A DNA stretch of 11,122 bases from CALACW01 sp002431305 (GTDB lineage Bacteria; Bacillota; Clostridia; Oscillospirales; Acutalibacteraceae), in the NCBI GenBank assembly GCA_937890355.1, contig CALACW010000143.1, forward strand, positions 1-11,122, read 5' to 3'. The notes below the pieces were generated by a model. That model had not been told where the DNA came from. It ran no database searches and saw only the letters and a program-made list of their open reading frames with translations. Shown here piece by piece: positions 1-7,129 of the stretch. Every line of letters starts with the position of its first letter. Position 1 is the first letter of the stretch. A program made the position numbers and the translations under genes.

Positions 1-1799
1 AGTTTGAGGCTATGGGAATTAACAGAGTTAAAACGGAGCTTTCCGTAGCATACATAGACCATAACACGCTTCAGAACGGATTCATGAATGCGGATGATCA
101 CAGATTCATCCAGTCCGTAGCTAAAAAAAGAGGAATCAGATTTTCACGTCCCGGCAACGGAATCTGCCATCAGGTGCATCTCGAGCGTTTCGGCAAGCCG
201 GGAAAAACGCTTCTCGGCTCCGACAGTCATACACCTACCGGAGGCGGAATCGGAATGCTGGCAATGGGTGCAGGCGGTCTCGACGTTGCAGTCGCAATGG
301 GAGGCGGAACATATTATATCACGATGCCTAAAGTCGTAAAAGTAAATCTGACCGGACATCTTAATTCATGGGTCGCGGCAAAGGACATTATTCTCGAAGT
401 TCTCAGACGAATGTCCGTTAAGGGAGGCGTCGGAAAAATCATTGAATATACAGGCGAGGGCGTTAAAACTCTTTCTGTTCCCGAGAGAGCAACCGTAACC
501 AACATGGGTGCCGAACTCGGAGCAACAACGTCGGTTTTTCCGTCTGACGAGACGACAAAAGAATTTCTTAAAGCTCAGGGCAGAGAGAAAGATTGGATTG
601 AACTTAAAGCCGATCCCGACGCAGTTTACGACGAAGAAATGACGATAGACCTTTCCTCTCTCATGCCCATGGCGGCGATGCCCCACATGCCCGATAATGT
701 CAAAAACGTTGACGAAATCGGCGAAATTGACATAGACCAGGTATGTATCGGCTCATGCACCAACTCGTCATTTACCGATATGATGAAAGTCGCTTATATA
801 CTTAAGGGCAGAAAAGTTGCAGAAAATGTAAGTCTTGCAATTGCCCCCGGTTCAAAACAGGTTCTTACAATGCTTGCAGAAAACGGCGCGCTCGCCGATA
901 TGATTGACGCCGGTGCAAGAATTCTCGAGAGTGCATGCGGTCCGTGTATCGGCATGGGACAGTCGCCCAATTCAAAGGGTATTTCCTTAAGAACGTTTAA
1001 CAGAAACTTTGAGGGAAGAAGCGGAACGGCAGATGCCGGAATATATCTTGTTTCACCCGAAGTCGCCGCAGTTTCCGCAATTGCCGGAAAGCTTACAAAT
1101 CCCGTAAAAGTTCTCGGCGATATGCCTGAGTTTAAAATTCCCGAACATTTCCTTATAAACGATAATATGATTGAAATGCCTGCAAGCGTTGAGGAATCGG
1201 CTGATGTTGAAATCAAATACGGCCCCAATATTAAAAATGTTCCTGTAGGAAAACCTCTCGAGGACAGCATTTCAACTCAGGTCACTCTTAAAGTCGGCGA
1301 TAATATCACTACAGACCATATTATGCCTGCCGGTGCAAAGATACTCCCCTATCGTTCCAATATCCCGCATCTTTCGCAGTTCTGCTTCGAGCAGTGCGAT
1401 CCCGAGTTTTCTGCAAACTGCAAAAAGCTCGGCGGCGGAATTATTGTCGGAGGAAGCAACTACGGTCAGGGATCGTCGAGAGAACACGCGGCTCTCGTTC
1501 CGCTCTATCTCGGCATAAGAGCCGTTGCGGCAAAGTCATTTGCAAGACTTCATAAGGCAAACCTTATAAACTCCGGCATTATCCCCATGACGTTTAAAAA
1601 TCCCGAAGATTACGACAAAATAGACAAGTTTGATAAGGTTACGCTAAAAAATGTTAAAGAATCTATTGCCGAAAATAAGGATATCATTCTTTATAATGAA
1701 ACAAAAGGCGAAGAATACTTAATGATTTCCGATTTTTCGCAAAGACAAAAGGACATGCTTCTTGCCGGCGGACTTCTCAACTTTACATCGGGCAAGTAA
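1..1799 (+). CDS. acn: Aconitate hydratase (aconitase), 5'-truncated
   Basis: Catalyses citrate to isocitrate via cis-aconitate in the cytoplasm, feeding the next gene. The reading frame is open from the window edge: three codons (F-E-A) precede the Met at base 12, and family members read through this point, so the true start lies upstream. By comparison with about 640-residue bacterial aconitases, I estimate some 50 N-terminal residues are missing. Visible signatures (numbered from that Met): the three 4Fe-4S cysteines, C249 in GSCTNSS and C309/C312 in ACGPC; the GRSGT segment after them; and the C-terminal swivel domain with GDNITTDHI and QGSSREHAA, which carries active-site Ser and Arg. 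Nothing essential is missing in the visible part. It lies 27 bases upstream of the isocitrate dehydrogenase gene with no terminator between, so the two are probably cotranscribed. A homoaconitase or isopropylmalate isomerase is less likely because of the single-chain length and the neighbour. Confidence 0.95.
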   Translation, partial: FEAMGINRVKTELSVAYIDHNTLQNGFMNADDHRFIQSVAKKRGIRFSRPGNGICHQVHLERFGKPGKTLLGSDSHTPTGGGIGMLAMGAGGLDVAVAMGGGTYYITMPKVVKVNLTGHLNSWVAAKDIILEVLRRMSVKGGVGKIIEYTGEGVKTLSVPERATVTNMGAELGATTSVFPSDETTKEFLKAQGREKDWIELKADPDAVYDEEMTIDLSSLMPMAAMPHMPDNVKNVDEIGEIDIDQVCIGSCTNSSFTDMMKVAYILKGRKVAENVSLAIAPGSKQVLTMLAENGALADMIDAGARILESACGPCIGMGQSPNSKGISLRTFNRNFEGRSGTADAGIYLVSPEVAAVSAIAGKLTNPVKVLGDMPEFKIPEHFLINDNMIEMPASVEESADVEIKYGPNIKNVPVGKPLEDSISTQVTLKVGDNITTDHIMPAGAKILPYRSNIPHLSQFCFEQCDPEFSANCKKLGGGIIVGGSNYGQGSSREHAALVPLYLGIRAVAAKSFARLHKANLINSGIIPMTFKNPEDYDKIDKFDKVTLKNVKESIAENKDIILYNETKGEEYLMISDFSQRQKDMLLAGGLLNFTSGK

Positions 1800-1826
1800 T
1801 TTATAAATCGAAAGGACAGTTTATTT

Positions 1827-2990
1827 ATGACAGAGGAACAGCTCAAATCCGCCGTCGAAAAATTCGAAGCTCTTCTGAGAGAGCAGTCCGAACGTTCGGA
1901 CAAAATCAAGGCGGATAAGGAATTTATCGATTATTCAAAACTTGACAAACTTACAATCGGAGTTTGCGGCGGAGACGGAATAGGTCCCACGATAACAAAA
2001 GAAGCCGCAACGGTTCTTCAGTATCTTCTTAAGGACGATGTTGAAAACGGAAAAATTAAGTTTAAATATATCGACGGTCTTACTATCGAAAACAGAGTAA
2101 AACACATGAAGGCAATTCCCGACGACGTGCTTGCCGAACTGAAACAGTGCCCCGTAATTCTTAAGGGACCCACCACCACCCCTCAGGCGGGCGACGGTCT
2201 TCCCAATATTGAAAGCGCAAACGTTGCGATGAGAAAAGCTCTTGATTTGTTTGCAAACGTTCGTCCCGTAAAAATTCCCGAGGAGGGTATCGACTGGACA
2301 TTCTTCCGCGAGAACACAGAGGGCGCTTATGCAGTCGGAAGCAAGGGCGTTAATGTAGATGACGATCTTGCCGTTGATTTTGTTGTAACTACTACGGAAG
2401 GCTCTGAAAGAATAGCAAGACTTGCTTACGAATTTGCAAAGAACAATAAAAAGGACAGAGTTTCCATTATTCAAAAGGCTAACGTTATCAAAACAACCGA
2501 CGGAAAGTTCCTCAGTCTTTGTAAGAAAATCGGCGAAGAATATCCCGATATAACGACAGACGAATGGTACATAGATATCACGACGGCAAAGCTTATCGAC
2601 CCGAAAAGACGCCGTGATTTCAAAGTATTCGTTCTGCCTAATCTCTACGGCGATATCATAACCGACGAGGCTGCCGAATTCCAGGGAGGCGTCGGCACCG
2701 CGGGAAGCGCAAATATCGGCAAGAAATATGCTATGTTTGAGGCAATTCATGGTTCTGCCCCCAGAATGGTTAAGGAAGGCAGAGCCCAGTATGCAGACCC
2801 CTGTTCAATGCTCAGAGCATCGGTTATGCTTCTGTCTCATATCGGCAAACAGGAACAGGCAGACAAACTCGAAAGGGCGCTTGATATCTGCATGATCGAA
2901 GAAAAGAAACTTGTTATAACCGGACGCGAGGACGGAGCTTCATGCCGTGAATTCGGTCAGTACGTAATGGATACTCTCGCGTCTCTCTGA
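1827..2990 (+). CDS. icd: Isocitrate dehydrogenase, beta-decarboxylating family
   Basis: Oxidatively decarboxylates isocitrate to 2-oxoglutarate, the next step after aconitase and a source of carbon for glutamate. Sequence of 387 residues. Motifs: GGDGIGP at 48-54; substrate-binding NIESANVAMR with S130, N132 and R136; NVRPV with R146; RENTEGAYA with R161 and Y168; catalytic K217 in IQKANVIK; metal-binding D276 and D280 in NLYGDIITDEAAEFQGG; and HGSAPRM at 308-314, which lines the cofactor site. The ATG is preceded by AAAGGA with about 10 bases spacing. An N-terminal extension of roughly 40 charged, helix-prone residues precedes the usual family start. Cofactor choice is unclear: R313 sits where E. 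coli NADP-ICDH has Lys and where NAD enzymes usually carry Asp. Isopropylmalate dehydrogenase is a paralogue, but the aconitase neighbour argues for isocitrate. Rex follows after 42 bases. Confidence 0.9.
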   Translation: MTEEQLKSAVEKFEALLREQSERSDKIKADKEFIDYSKLDKLTIGVCGGDGIGPTITKEAATVLQYLLKDDVENGKIKFKYIDGLTIENRVKHMKAIPDDVLAELKQCPVILKGPTTTPQAGDGLPNIESANVAMRKALDLFANVRPVKIPEEGIDWTFFRENTEGAYAVGSKGVNVDDDLAVDFVVTTTEGSERIARLAYEFAKNNKKDRVSIIQKANVIKTTDGKFLSLCKKIGEEYPDITTDEWYIDITTAKLIDPKRRRDFKVFVLPNLYGDIITDEAAEFQGGVGTAGSANIGKKYAMFEAIHGSAPRMVKEGRAQYADPCSMLRASVMLLSHIGKQEQADKLERALDICMIEEKKLVITGREDGASCREFGQYVMDTLASL

Positions 2991-3032
2991 TTTATTCTAT
3001 ACACTGCTCAATGTCAGAATGAAGGTAATAAA

Positions 3033-3686
3033 ATGAAAAACGACTACCATGTTTCCAAATCGGTTGTATCAAGGCTTCCCCGCTATTACAGGTTCCTCGG
3101 CATGCTCTCGGATGAAGGAATTAAAAGAATTTCATCCTCCGAGCTGTCGGTAAAAATGGGACTTACGGCTTCTCAAATCCGTCAGGACTTTAACTGCTTC
3201 GGCGGATTCGGACAGCAGGGTTACGGATATAACGTCGATCAGCTCAGAGCTGAAATAGGCAGGATAATAGGAATCAACCGCCAGTACAAAGCAATTCTTG
3301 TCGGTGCCGGAAACCTTGGTAGAGCGATAGCCACGCATTTTGATTTTACGAAAAAAGGTTTTGATCTGTGCGGAATTTTCGACACGGATCAAAGCCTTAT
3401 CGGGAGAAATATCGGCGGAATTATAATAAATGACTTTAATAAGATAGATTCTTTCTGTGAACTGTACAAACCGGCAGCCGCAGTTCTATGTATTCCAGAG
3501 GGTGTCGGTAAGTCAGTTGTAAAAAAGCTCGAGGATAACAACATCAATTGTTTTTGGAATTTCAGTCATTATAATATTAACGCTGATTTTCCGAGCGCCG
3601 TCAGCGAAAACGTACATCTTAACGACAGTCTAATGACTTTATGCTTTAATATTACTAACTCCAAAGCCGGGGATAACGATGAATAA
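3033..3686 (+). CDS. rex: Redox-sensing transcriptional repressor Rex
   Basis: Dimeric cytoplasmic repressor that binds DNA when NADH is low relative to NAD+ and releases it when NADH rises. In Clostridia it typically controls fermentation and NADH-reoxidation genes. The 217 residues show the family layout: an N-terminal winged helix (about 8-75) with SRLPRYYR, the recognition segment TASQIRQDF and the characteristic FGGFGQQGYGYNV; then a Rossmann domain with GAGNLG at 91-96 for NADH; then a C-terminal segment with NVHLNDSLMTL, typical of clostridial Rex. The start ATG has GAAGG eight bases upstream. One local deviation: residues 177-184 read FSHYNINA, where I recall a more hydrophobic FAPxDLxV in relatives. 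The last eight bases overlap the next gene, implying translational coupling. The location behind acn-icd suggests that Rex levels are tied to expression of this oxidative branch; this is inference. Confidence 0.95.
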   Translation: MKNDYHVSKSVVSRLPRYYRFLGMLSDEGIKRISSSELSVKMGLTASQIRQDFNCFGGFGQQGYGYNVDQLRAEIGRIIGINRQYKAILVGAGNLGRAIATHFDFTKKGFDLCGIFDTDQSLIGRNIGGIIINDFNKIDSFCELYKPAAAVLCIPEGVGKSVVKKLEDNNINCFWNFSHYNINADFPSAVSENVHLNDSLMTLCFNITNSKAGDNDE

Positions 3687-4350
3687 AATAGTTAAATTCG
3701 ATTTTATAGATGTAATACCGCTTCCGAAGGGCATTATTTTTGCGGGAAACAAAAAGATGCCCGATGGGTCTTCAAAAATTATTTTTATGCACTACGACGT
3801 AATTTCGGGCGAACTTACTGCAGTTACGAAGGGGTCATACTTTTTAAATAAATTCGGAACCAATTTTGAGGAAATTGTTTCTCAGCTCGGCGATTACATA
3901 TCCTGTGACTCCGTCAGACTTTCAAACGGAACTACCGTTATACTTTACCCCACGGGCGAAATGGGAGTATTCAATGAAAAAGGAAAACTCGTATGGACCG
4001 GGGACATTTATTATAACGACGCTCCGTGCAGAGATTTAGTCTATGATTCGGGAAATGTATGGTGCTGTGTCCCCGCAAGAAAAGCCGTCGCGGAATACAG
4101 TCTTACTTTAAATAAATTCGTCATGAGAATCGGCGGAGACAATAACACGTCCTTCAGCCGTCCTGTTTCTCTTTTTGCAGACGACGAAAATATATTTATC
4201 TGCGACAGCGGTAATAATTCAATCAGAACAATAAACAAAAAGACATTCAACGTCAGCGATTATATGACGTTTGACGAACCTGTACTTAAATACTTTCGTA
4301 TATTAAATTCTCAGTTTGTTATTTTGGAATCGGGCATTTATGAGCTCTGA
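3679..4350 (+). CDS. Unrecognised protein with NHL-like stretch, coupled to rex
   Basis: A 223-residue protein that I cannot assign to a named family. It has no signal peptide or membrane segment, so it is probably cytoplasmic. Short beta-strand-like blocks separated by turn motifs run throughout, for example NGTTVILYPTGEMGVFNEKG and, at 160-185, RPVSLFADDENIFICDSGNN followed by SIRTI. The latter closely resembles an NHL/beta-propeller blade (position, display, residue-rich DSGNN turn). The whole chain is too short for a normal six-bladed propeller of 250-300 residues or more, so it may be a small or divergent one. The ATG overlaps the rex stop by eight bases and has GGGG six bases upstream, so translation is likely coupled to rex. 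Five Cys residues are present (C76, C117, C129, C130, C175), but with no obvious metal motif. The function is unknown. Its constant company with rex would need comparative checking. Confidence 0.7.
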   Translation: MNKIVKFDFIDVIPLPKGIIFAGNKKMPDGSSKIIFMHYDVISGELTAVTKGSYFLNKFGTNFEEIVSQLGDYISCDSVRLSNGTTVILYPTGEMGVFNEKGKLVWTGDIYYNDAPCRDLVYDSGNVWCCVPARKAVAEYSLTLNKFVMRIGGDNNTSFSRPVSLFADDENIFICDSGNNSIRTINKKTFNVSDYMTFDEPVLKYFRILNSQFVILESGIYEL

Positions 4351-4363
4351 TGCCGTTTTTTTC

Positions 4364-4368
4364 GGAGG
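4364..4368 (+). promoter_or_regulatory. Ribosome binding site deciding the lysozyme start (TTG at 4377)
   Basis: GGAGG lies eight bases before an in-frame TTG at 4377-4379. The farther upstream in-frame ATG at 4350 touches the previous stop (TGATG) but has no purine-rich site before it. Starting at TTG gives a clean signal peptide beginning MKKILSV, so this site indicates the real start. Confidence 0.8.
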
Positions 4369-4376
4369 TCTCGCAA

Positions 4377-6692
4377 TTGAAAAAAATACTTTCTGTGCTG
4401 ATGAGCATTTTTCTTTTTATATCGGCATTTTCCTTCTGTGCCTCAGCCGATCATCAAAATACTCATAAAAATACGGGTAATTATGCCGAGGATATCGTAT
4501 CTGTCGCAAAGACTCAGGTAGGATATACGGCTTCGGGAAACGATAATAAATACATAAAACGTTTTACAAATGATTCGGGCAGCGCGAGCGCTTCTTTTGT
4601 CGCATGGTGCGCTGAACAGTCTGGTGTGCCGTCAAGCATACTTTCGTATAAAGGCACCCTCGAGTCTCTTTTAGGCAGATTTGAGGACGCCGGTACGGTA
4701 AAGTATTCTGCTGTGCTGGGCGGAGATTATACACCCAAAACAGGAGATTTGATTTTTATAACAACATCAACCGGTGATTTTTCAAAATGCTCTAACGTCG
4801 GCATAGTTGTCTCGTGTTCTAATTCGAAAATTGAAGCTGTTTTCGGCGATGTTAATTCAGCCGTAACGCTTATGACATATGATATTAATAACACGTTAAT
4901 TCTCGGATACGCTTCTCCTAATTACGCTTCGATAACTCCCTACGTTACGGGAAGATACAAAACCGTGACCGCCGTTAATTTCAGAAACGGACCGTCAGCG
5001 GAAAATGCTAAGGTGCTTGATGCAAATTCTAATCCGATTGTAATTCCGAACGGAACCATTGTAACCGTTTCAGCTGTTTCCGGAGGCTGGGGATATACAA
5101 AATATGCAGATAAAAACGGATGGATCTGTCTTGAATATGTGTCATACTACAGCGAACTGCCCCCAACCGAGAATACACAGCCGGACAATACCGACCTTAA
5201 CGTAAAATGGAACTTAATTGATGTTTCGGGATGGCAGGATGATATTGACTGGGCAAAAGTCGCAAATGAAAATATTCAGGGTGCAATTATCAGAATAGGA
5301 GTCAGGTATTCTCAGTCCAGGACGATTCACCTTGACAGCAAATTCGACAGAAACTGCAAGCAGGCGGCGATAAATTCTGTTCCTGTGGGCTGTTATTTCT
5401 ACACCGTTGCATACACCGTTGACGACGCTAAGGCCGAAGCTGAATTTGTCGTTAAAACGCTTAACGACGGCGGATATCAAATGGACTTCCCTGTTTATTT
5501 TGATGTCGAGGATGAATCCATGCGTTCTCTCGGCAGAACGCTTATCAGTGATATTACGGACGCATTCTGCAAAGTCATTGAGGACGCCGGATATCTTGCC
5601 GGAATTTATTGCAGTAAATCATGGGCTGATTCATATTTAAATGAAAAAGCCGTTTCGAACCGCCCTATGTGGATAGCGCAGTGGGATGTTTCAAAATGCA
5701 CTTATTCCGGAGCATTTGATTTATGGCAGTATTCAGACAAAGGTTCGGTAGACGGAATAAACGGTTACGTTGACTTGAATATATGTTATCTTAACTATCC
5801 TTACTACATAAAATCAAACGGGTATAACGGATATGAAAAACCAACTCCAGAACCGAAACCGATTCCCGACCCTGAACCGGATACAGATATAACAAAACCG
5901 ACAGAGTACGAGGAAAATAATCTTAAGATAACTATTTTCCCCGCGTCGTGTACAAAATACGGCAGCATAAAAAAAGCAGATAAAAAAACCGGCGAAGTCT
6001 TAAGTTACAAACTTATTCCTCCGACAGGTCATTCACAGCAAAACACCGTCGGTGCCGACGGAAAAATTATCTGTACAAAATGCGGCGAAGTTCTGATAGA
6101 AATTTCGCCGGAACACGTTTCACATAAATACACTTTAAAAGAAGTAACGCCCGCTTCATGTACGGCAGAGGGCAAATACGATGTATACTGCGATAACTGT
6201 AACAAACTGTTAATCGGATCTGCAATAATTCCCGTACTCAATCACACCGAGGGTGAACACAGTACGATTGACGCGACATGCGAGGAAAACGGGAAAAATG
6301 AAGTAAAATGTTCACGCTGCAGTGAAATTATTGAGTTTGACGTAATACCGAGTTCAGGACATCAATGCGACAACTGGACGGTTATAACAAAACCCGACGC
6401 GAACGGAACCGTCGGATTAAAGCGAGGCGTATGCAAAATCTGCGGAGAGAACGTTTATGTAAGAACGGAATACGACCCGAATGAAAAACCCAACGCAAAA
6501 CTCGGCGATATTGATATGAACGGAAAAATAACAGCGGCGGACGCAAGAATATTGTTAAGATACACCGCAAAATTAACGGACTTAACCGCTGCGCAGAAGA
6601 AACTTTCTGATGTTAATAAAGACGGAAAAATCACCGCAGCAGACGCACGTCTTGTTCTGAGAGTTTCCGCAAAACTGGAGGTTCTTTCGTGA
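4377..6692 (+). CDS. Secreted GH25 lysozyme with inactive CHAP-like, SH3, Cys-repeat and dockerin modules
   Basis: Predicted exported muramidase, hydrolysing the MurNAc-GlcNAc bond of peptidoglycan. Numbering is from the TTG start (771 residues). 1-24: signal peptide with hydrophobic core and an ASA cleavage site; no good lipobox. About 35-182: CHAP/NlpC-P60-like fold (AKTQVGY, FVAWC, GDLIF, VGIV, ILGYASP), but the expected catalytic Cys is S71 and the His is N140, so it is probably inactive. About 197-258: SH3b cell-wall-binding module (VNFRNGPS, GWGYTKY, GWICLEYV). About 277-480: GH25 domain with intact D282 in DVSGWQ, D376-x-E378 in YFDVED, WIAQW and DLWQYS. Then a Pro/Glu/Asp linker, four cysteine-bearing repeats (516-701, CxxC pairs), and a type I-like dockerin (709-770) with two calcium loops. 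Probable roles are wall remodelling, or attack on competitors; which one is not decided by sequence. An upstream ATG at 4350 would add nine residues. Confidence 0.88.
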   Translation: MKKILSVLMSIFLFISAFSFCASADHQNTHKNTGNYAEDIVSVAKTQVGYTASGNDNKYIKRFTNDSGSASASFVAWCAEQSGVPSSILSYKGTLESLLGRFEDAGTVKYSAVLGGDYTPKTGDLIFITTSTGDFSKCSNVGIVVSCSNSKIEAVFGDVNSAVTLMTYDINNTLILGYASPNYASITPYVTGRYKTVTAVNFRNGPSAENAKVLDANSNPIVIPNGTIVTVSAVSGGWGYTKYADKNGWICLEYVSYYSELPPTENTQPDNTDLNVKWNLIDVSGWQDDIDWAKVANENIQGAIIRIGVRYSQSRTIHLDSKFDRNCKQAAINSVPVGCYFYTVAYTVDDAKAEAEFVVKTLNDGGYQMDFPVYFDVEDESMRSLGRTLISDITDAFCKVIEDAGYLAGIYCSKSWADSYLNEKAVSNRPMWIAQWDVSKCTYSGAFDLWQYSDKGSVDGINGYVDLNICYLNYPYYIKSNGYNGYEKPTPEPKPIPDPEPDTDITKPTEYEENNLKITIFPASCTKYGSIKKADKKTGEVLSYKLIPPTGHSQQNTVGADGKIICTKCGEVLIEISPEHVSHKYTLKEVTPASCTAEGKYDVYCDNCNKLLIGSAIIPVLNHTEGEHSTIDATCEENGKNEVKCSRCSEIIEFDVIPSSGHQCDNWTVITKPDANGTVGLKRGVCKICGENVYVRTEYDPNEKPNAKLGDIDMNGKITAADARILLRYTAKLTDLTAAQKKLSDVNKDGKITAADARLVLRVSAKLEVLS
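6519..6650 (+). repeat. Dockerin duplicated calcium-binding segment
   Basis: Within the lysozyme C-terminus the ten-residue segment [N/D]GKITAADAR occurs twice, 102 bases (34 residues) apart. Each follows a calcium-loop start: D-x-D-x-N-G and D-x-N-x-D-G, with a closing Asp at position 12. The protein copies are nearly identical while the codons differ at several third positions, pointing to selection on the protein rather than a recent DNA duplication. This is the twofold arrangement typical of dockerins, which bind cohesins. Confidence 0.85.
6677..6681 (+). promoter_or_regulatory. Ribosome binding site for the GTG start at 6689
   Basis: GGAGG seven bases before GTG at 6689, located inside the end of the lysozyme gene. 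It supports the non-ATG start, whose GTGA overlaps the lysozyme stop. Confidence 0.75.
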
Positions 6693-7120
6693 ATAAATAT
6701 CTGTTAAAAATTGCACAGTTCATGCAGGACAGATACGGCATTGACAGCCTGTATAAATTTCTGATGATACTCTACTGTATTCTACTTTTTGTATTTTCAA
6801 TGATTGGTTTTGCGTTCAACGGAGTTTTGGTAAGAAGACTTATCGTTTTAATCCCGACATTTGTTTTAGTGTATGCCTTTTGCAGAGTTTTTTCTAAAAA
6901 TATTGATGCAAGGCGGGAAGAAAACAGAAAATATCTTTTACTAAAATACAAGGTAACGTCTTCGTTTAACTTATTAAAAAATAAATGGAAATACAGAAAA
7001 ACCGATGTTTTCAAAAAATGCCCGAATTGCAGTGCAAATCTTAAATTAAAGAAAGTCCCGGGTGAACATACGGTGAGATGCCCGTCATGCGGGTACGAAT
7101 TCAAGGTAAAAAACAGATAA
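6689..7120 (+). CDS. Small membrane protein with C-terminal zinc ribbon
   Basis: A 143-residue protein not assignable to a characterised family. Residues about 24-43 and 49-66 form two hydrophobic, probably membrane-spanning segments joined by a short VRR-containing turn. A basic region follows (about 70-108), and then a classic zinc ribbon with CPNC at 111-114 and CPSC at 131-134. The many Lys/Arg residues after the second segment suggest that the tail is cytoplasmic by the positive-inside rule, with the N-terminus also inside. It begins with GTG overlapping the lysozyme stop by four bases (GTGA), with a strong GGAGG upstream, so it is translationally coupled to the lysozyme. A strong hairpin terminator follows. 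It could be a regulator or assembly partner of the lysozyme, or simply a passenger; the sequence does not say. Confidence 0.8.
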   Translation: MNKYLLKIAQFMQDRYGIDSLYKFLMILYCILLFVFSMIGFAFNGVLVRRLIVLIPTFVLVYAFCRVFSKNIDARREENRKYLLLKYKVTSSFNLLKNKWKYRKTDVFKKCPNCSANLKLKKVPGEHTVRCPSCGYEFKVKNR

Positions 7121-7129
7121 AACCGAATA

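Noticed and set aside
1935..2750. Long antisense open frame (271 codons) opposite icd, and others opposite acn at 144-1487
   Set aside because: They lie wholly inside strongly conserved enzyme genes. The Cys/Phe/Ser-rich translations resemble no family, and stop-free antisense frames are a known by-product of codon bias.
2992..3022. Short hairpin (ATTCT with AGAAT) in the icd-rex gap
   Set aside because: Only five to seven weak pairs with a large loop and no T-run, so it is not a terminator. It ends next to the rex ribosome site, but the evidence for regulation is too thin.
4350..4376. ATG at 4350 as the lysozyme start
   Set aside because: No ribosome site, and it adds residues that spoil the signal peptide; TTG 4377 fits better.
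6553..6562. TTGTTAA, half of a Rex operator
   Set aside because: It is inside the dockerin coding region and has no matching TTAACAA arm at the correct spacing; a chance match.
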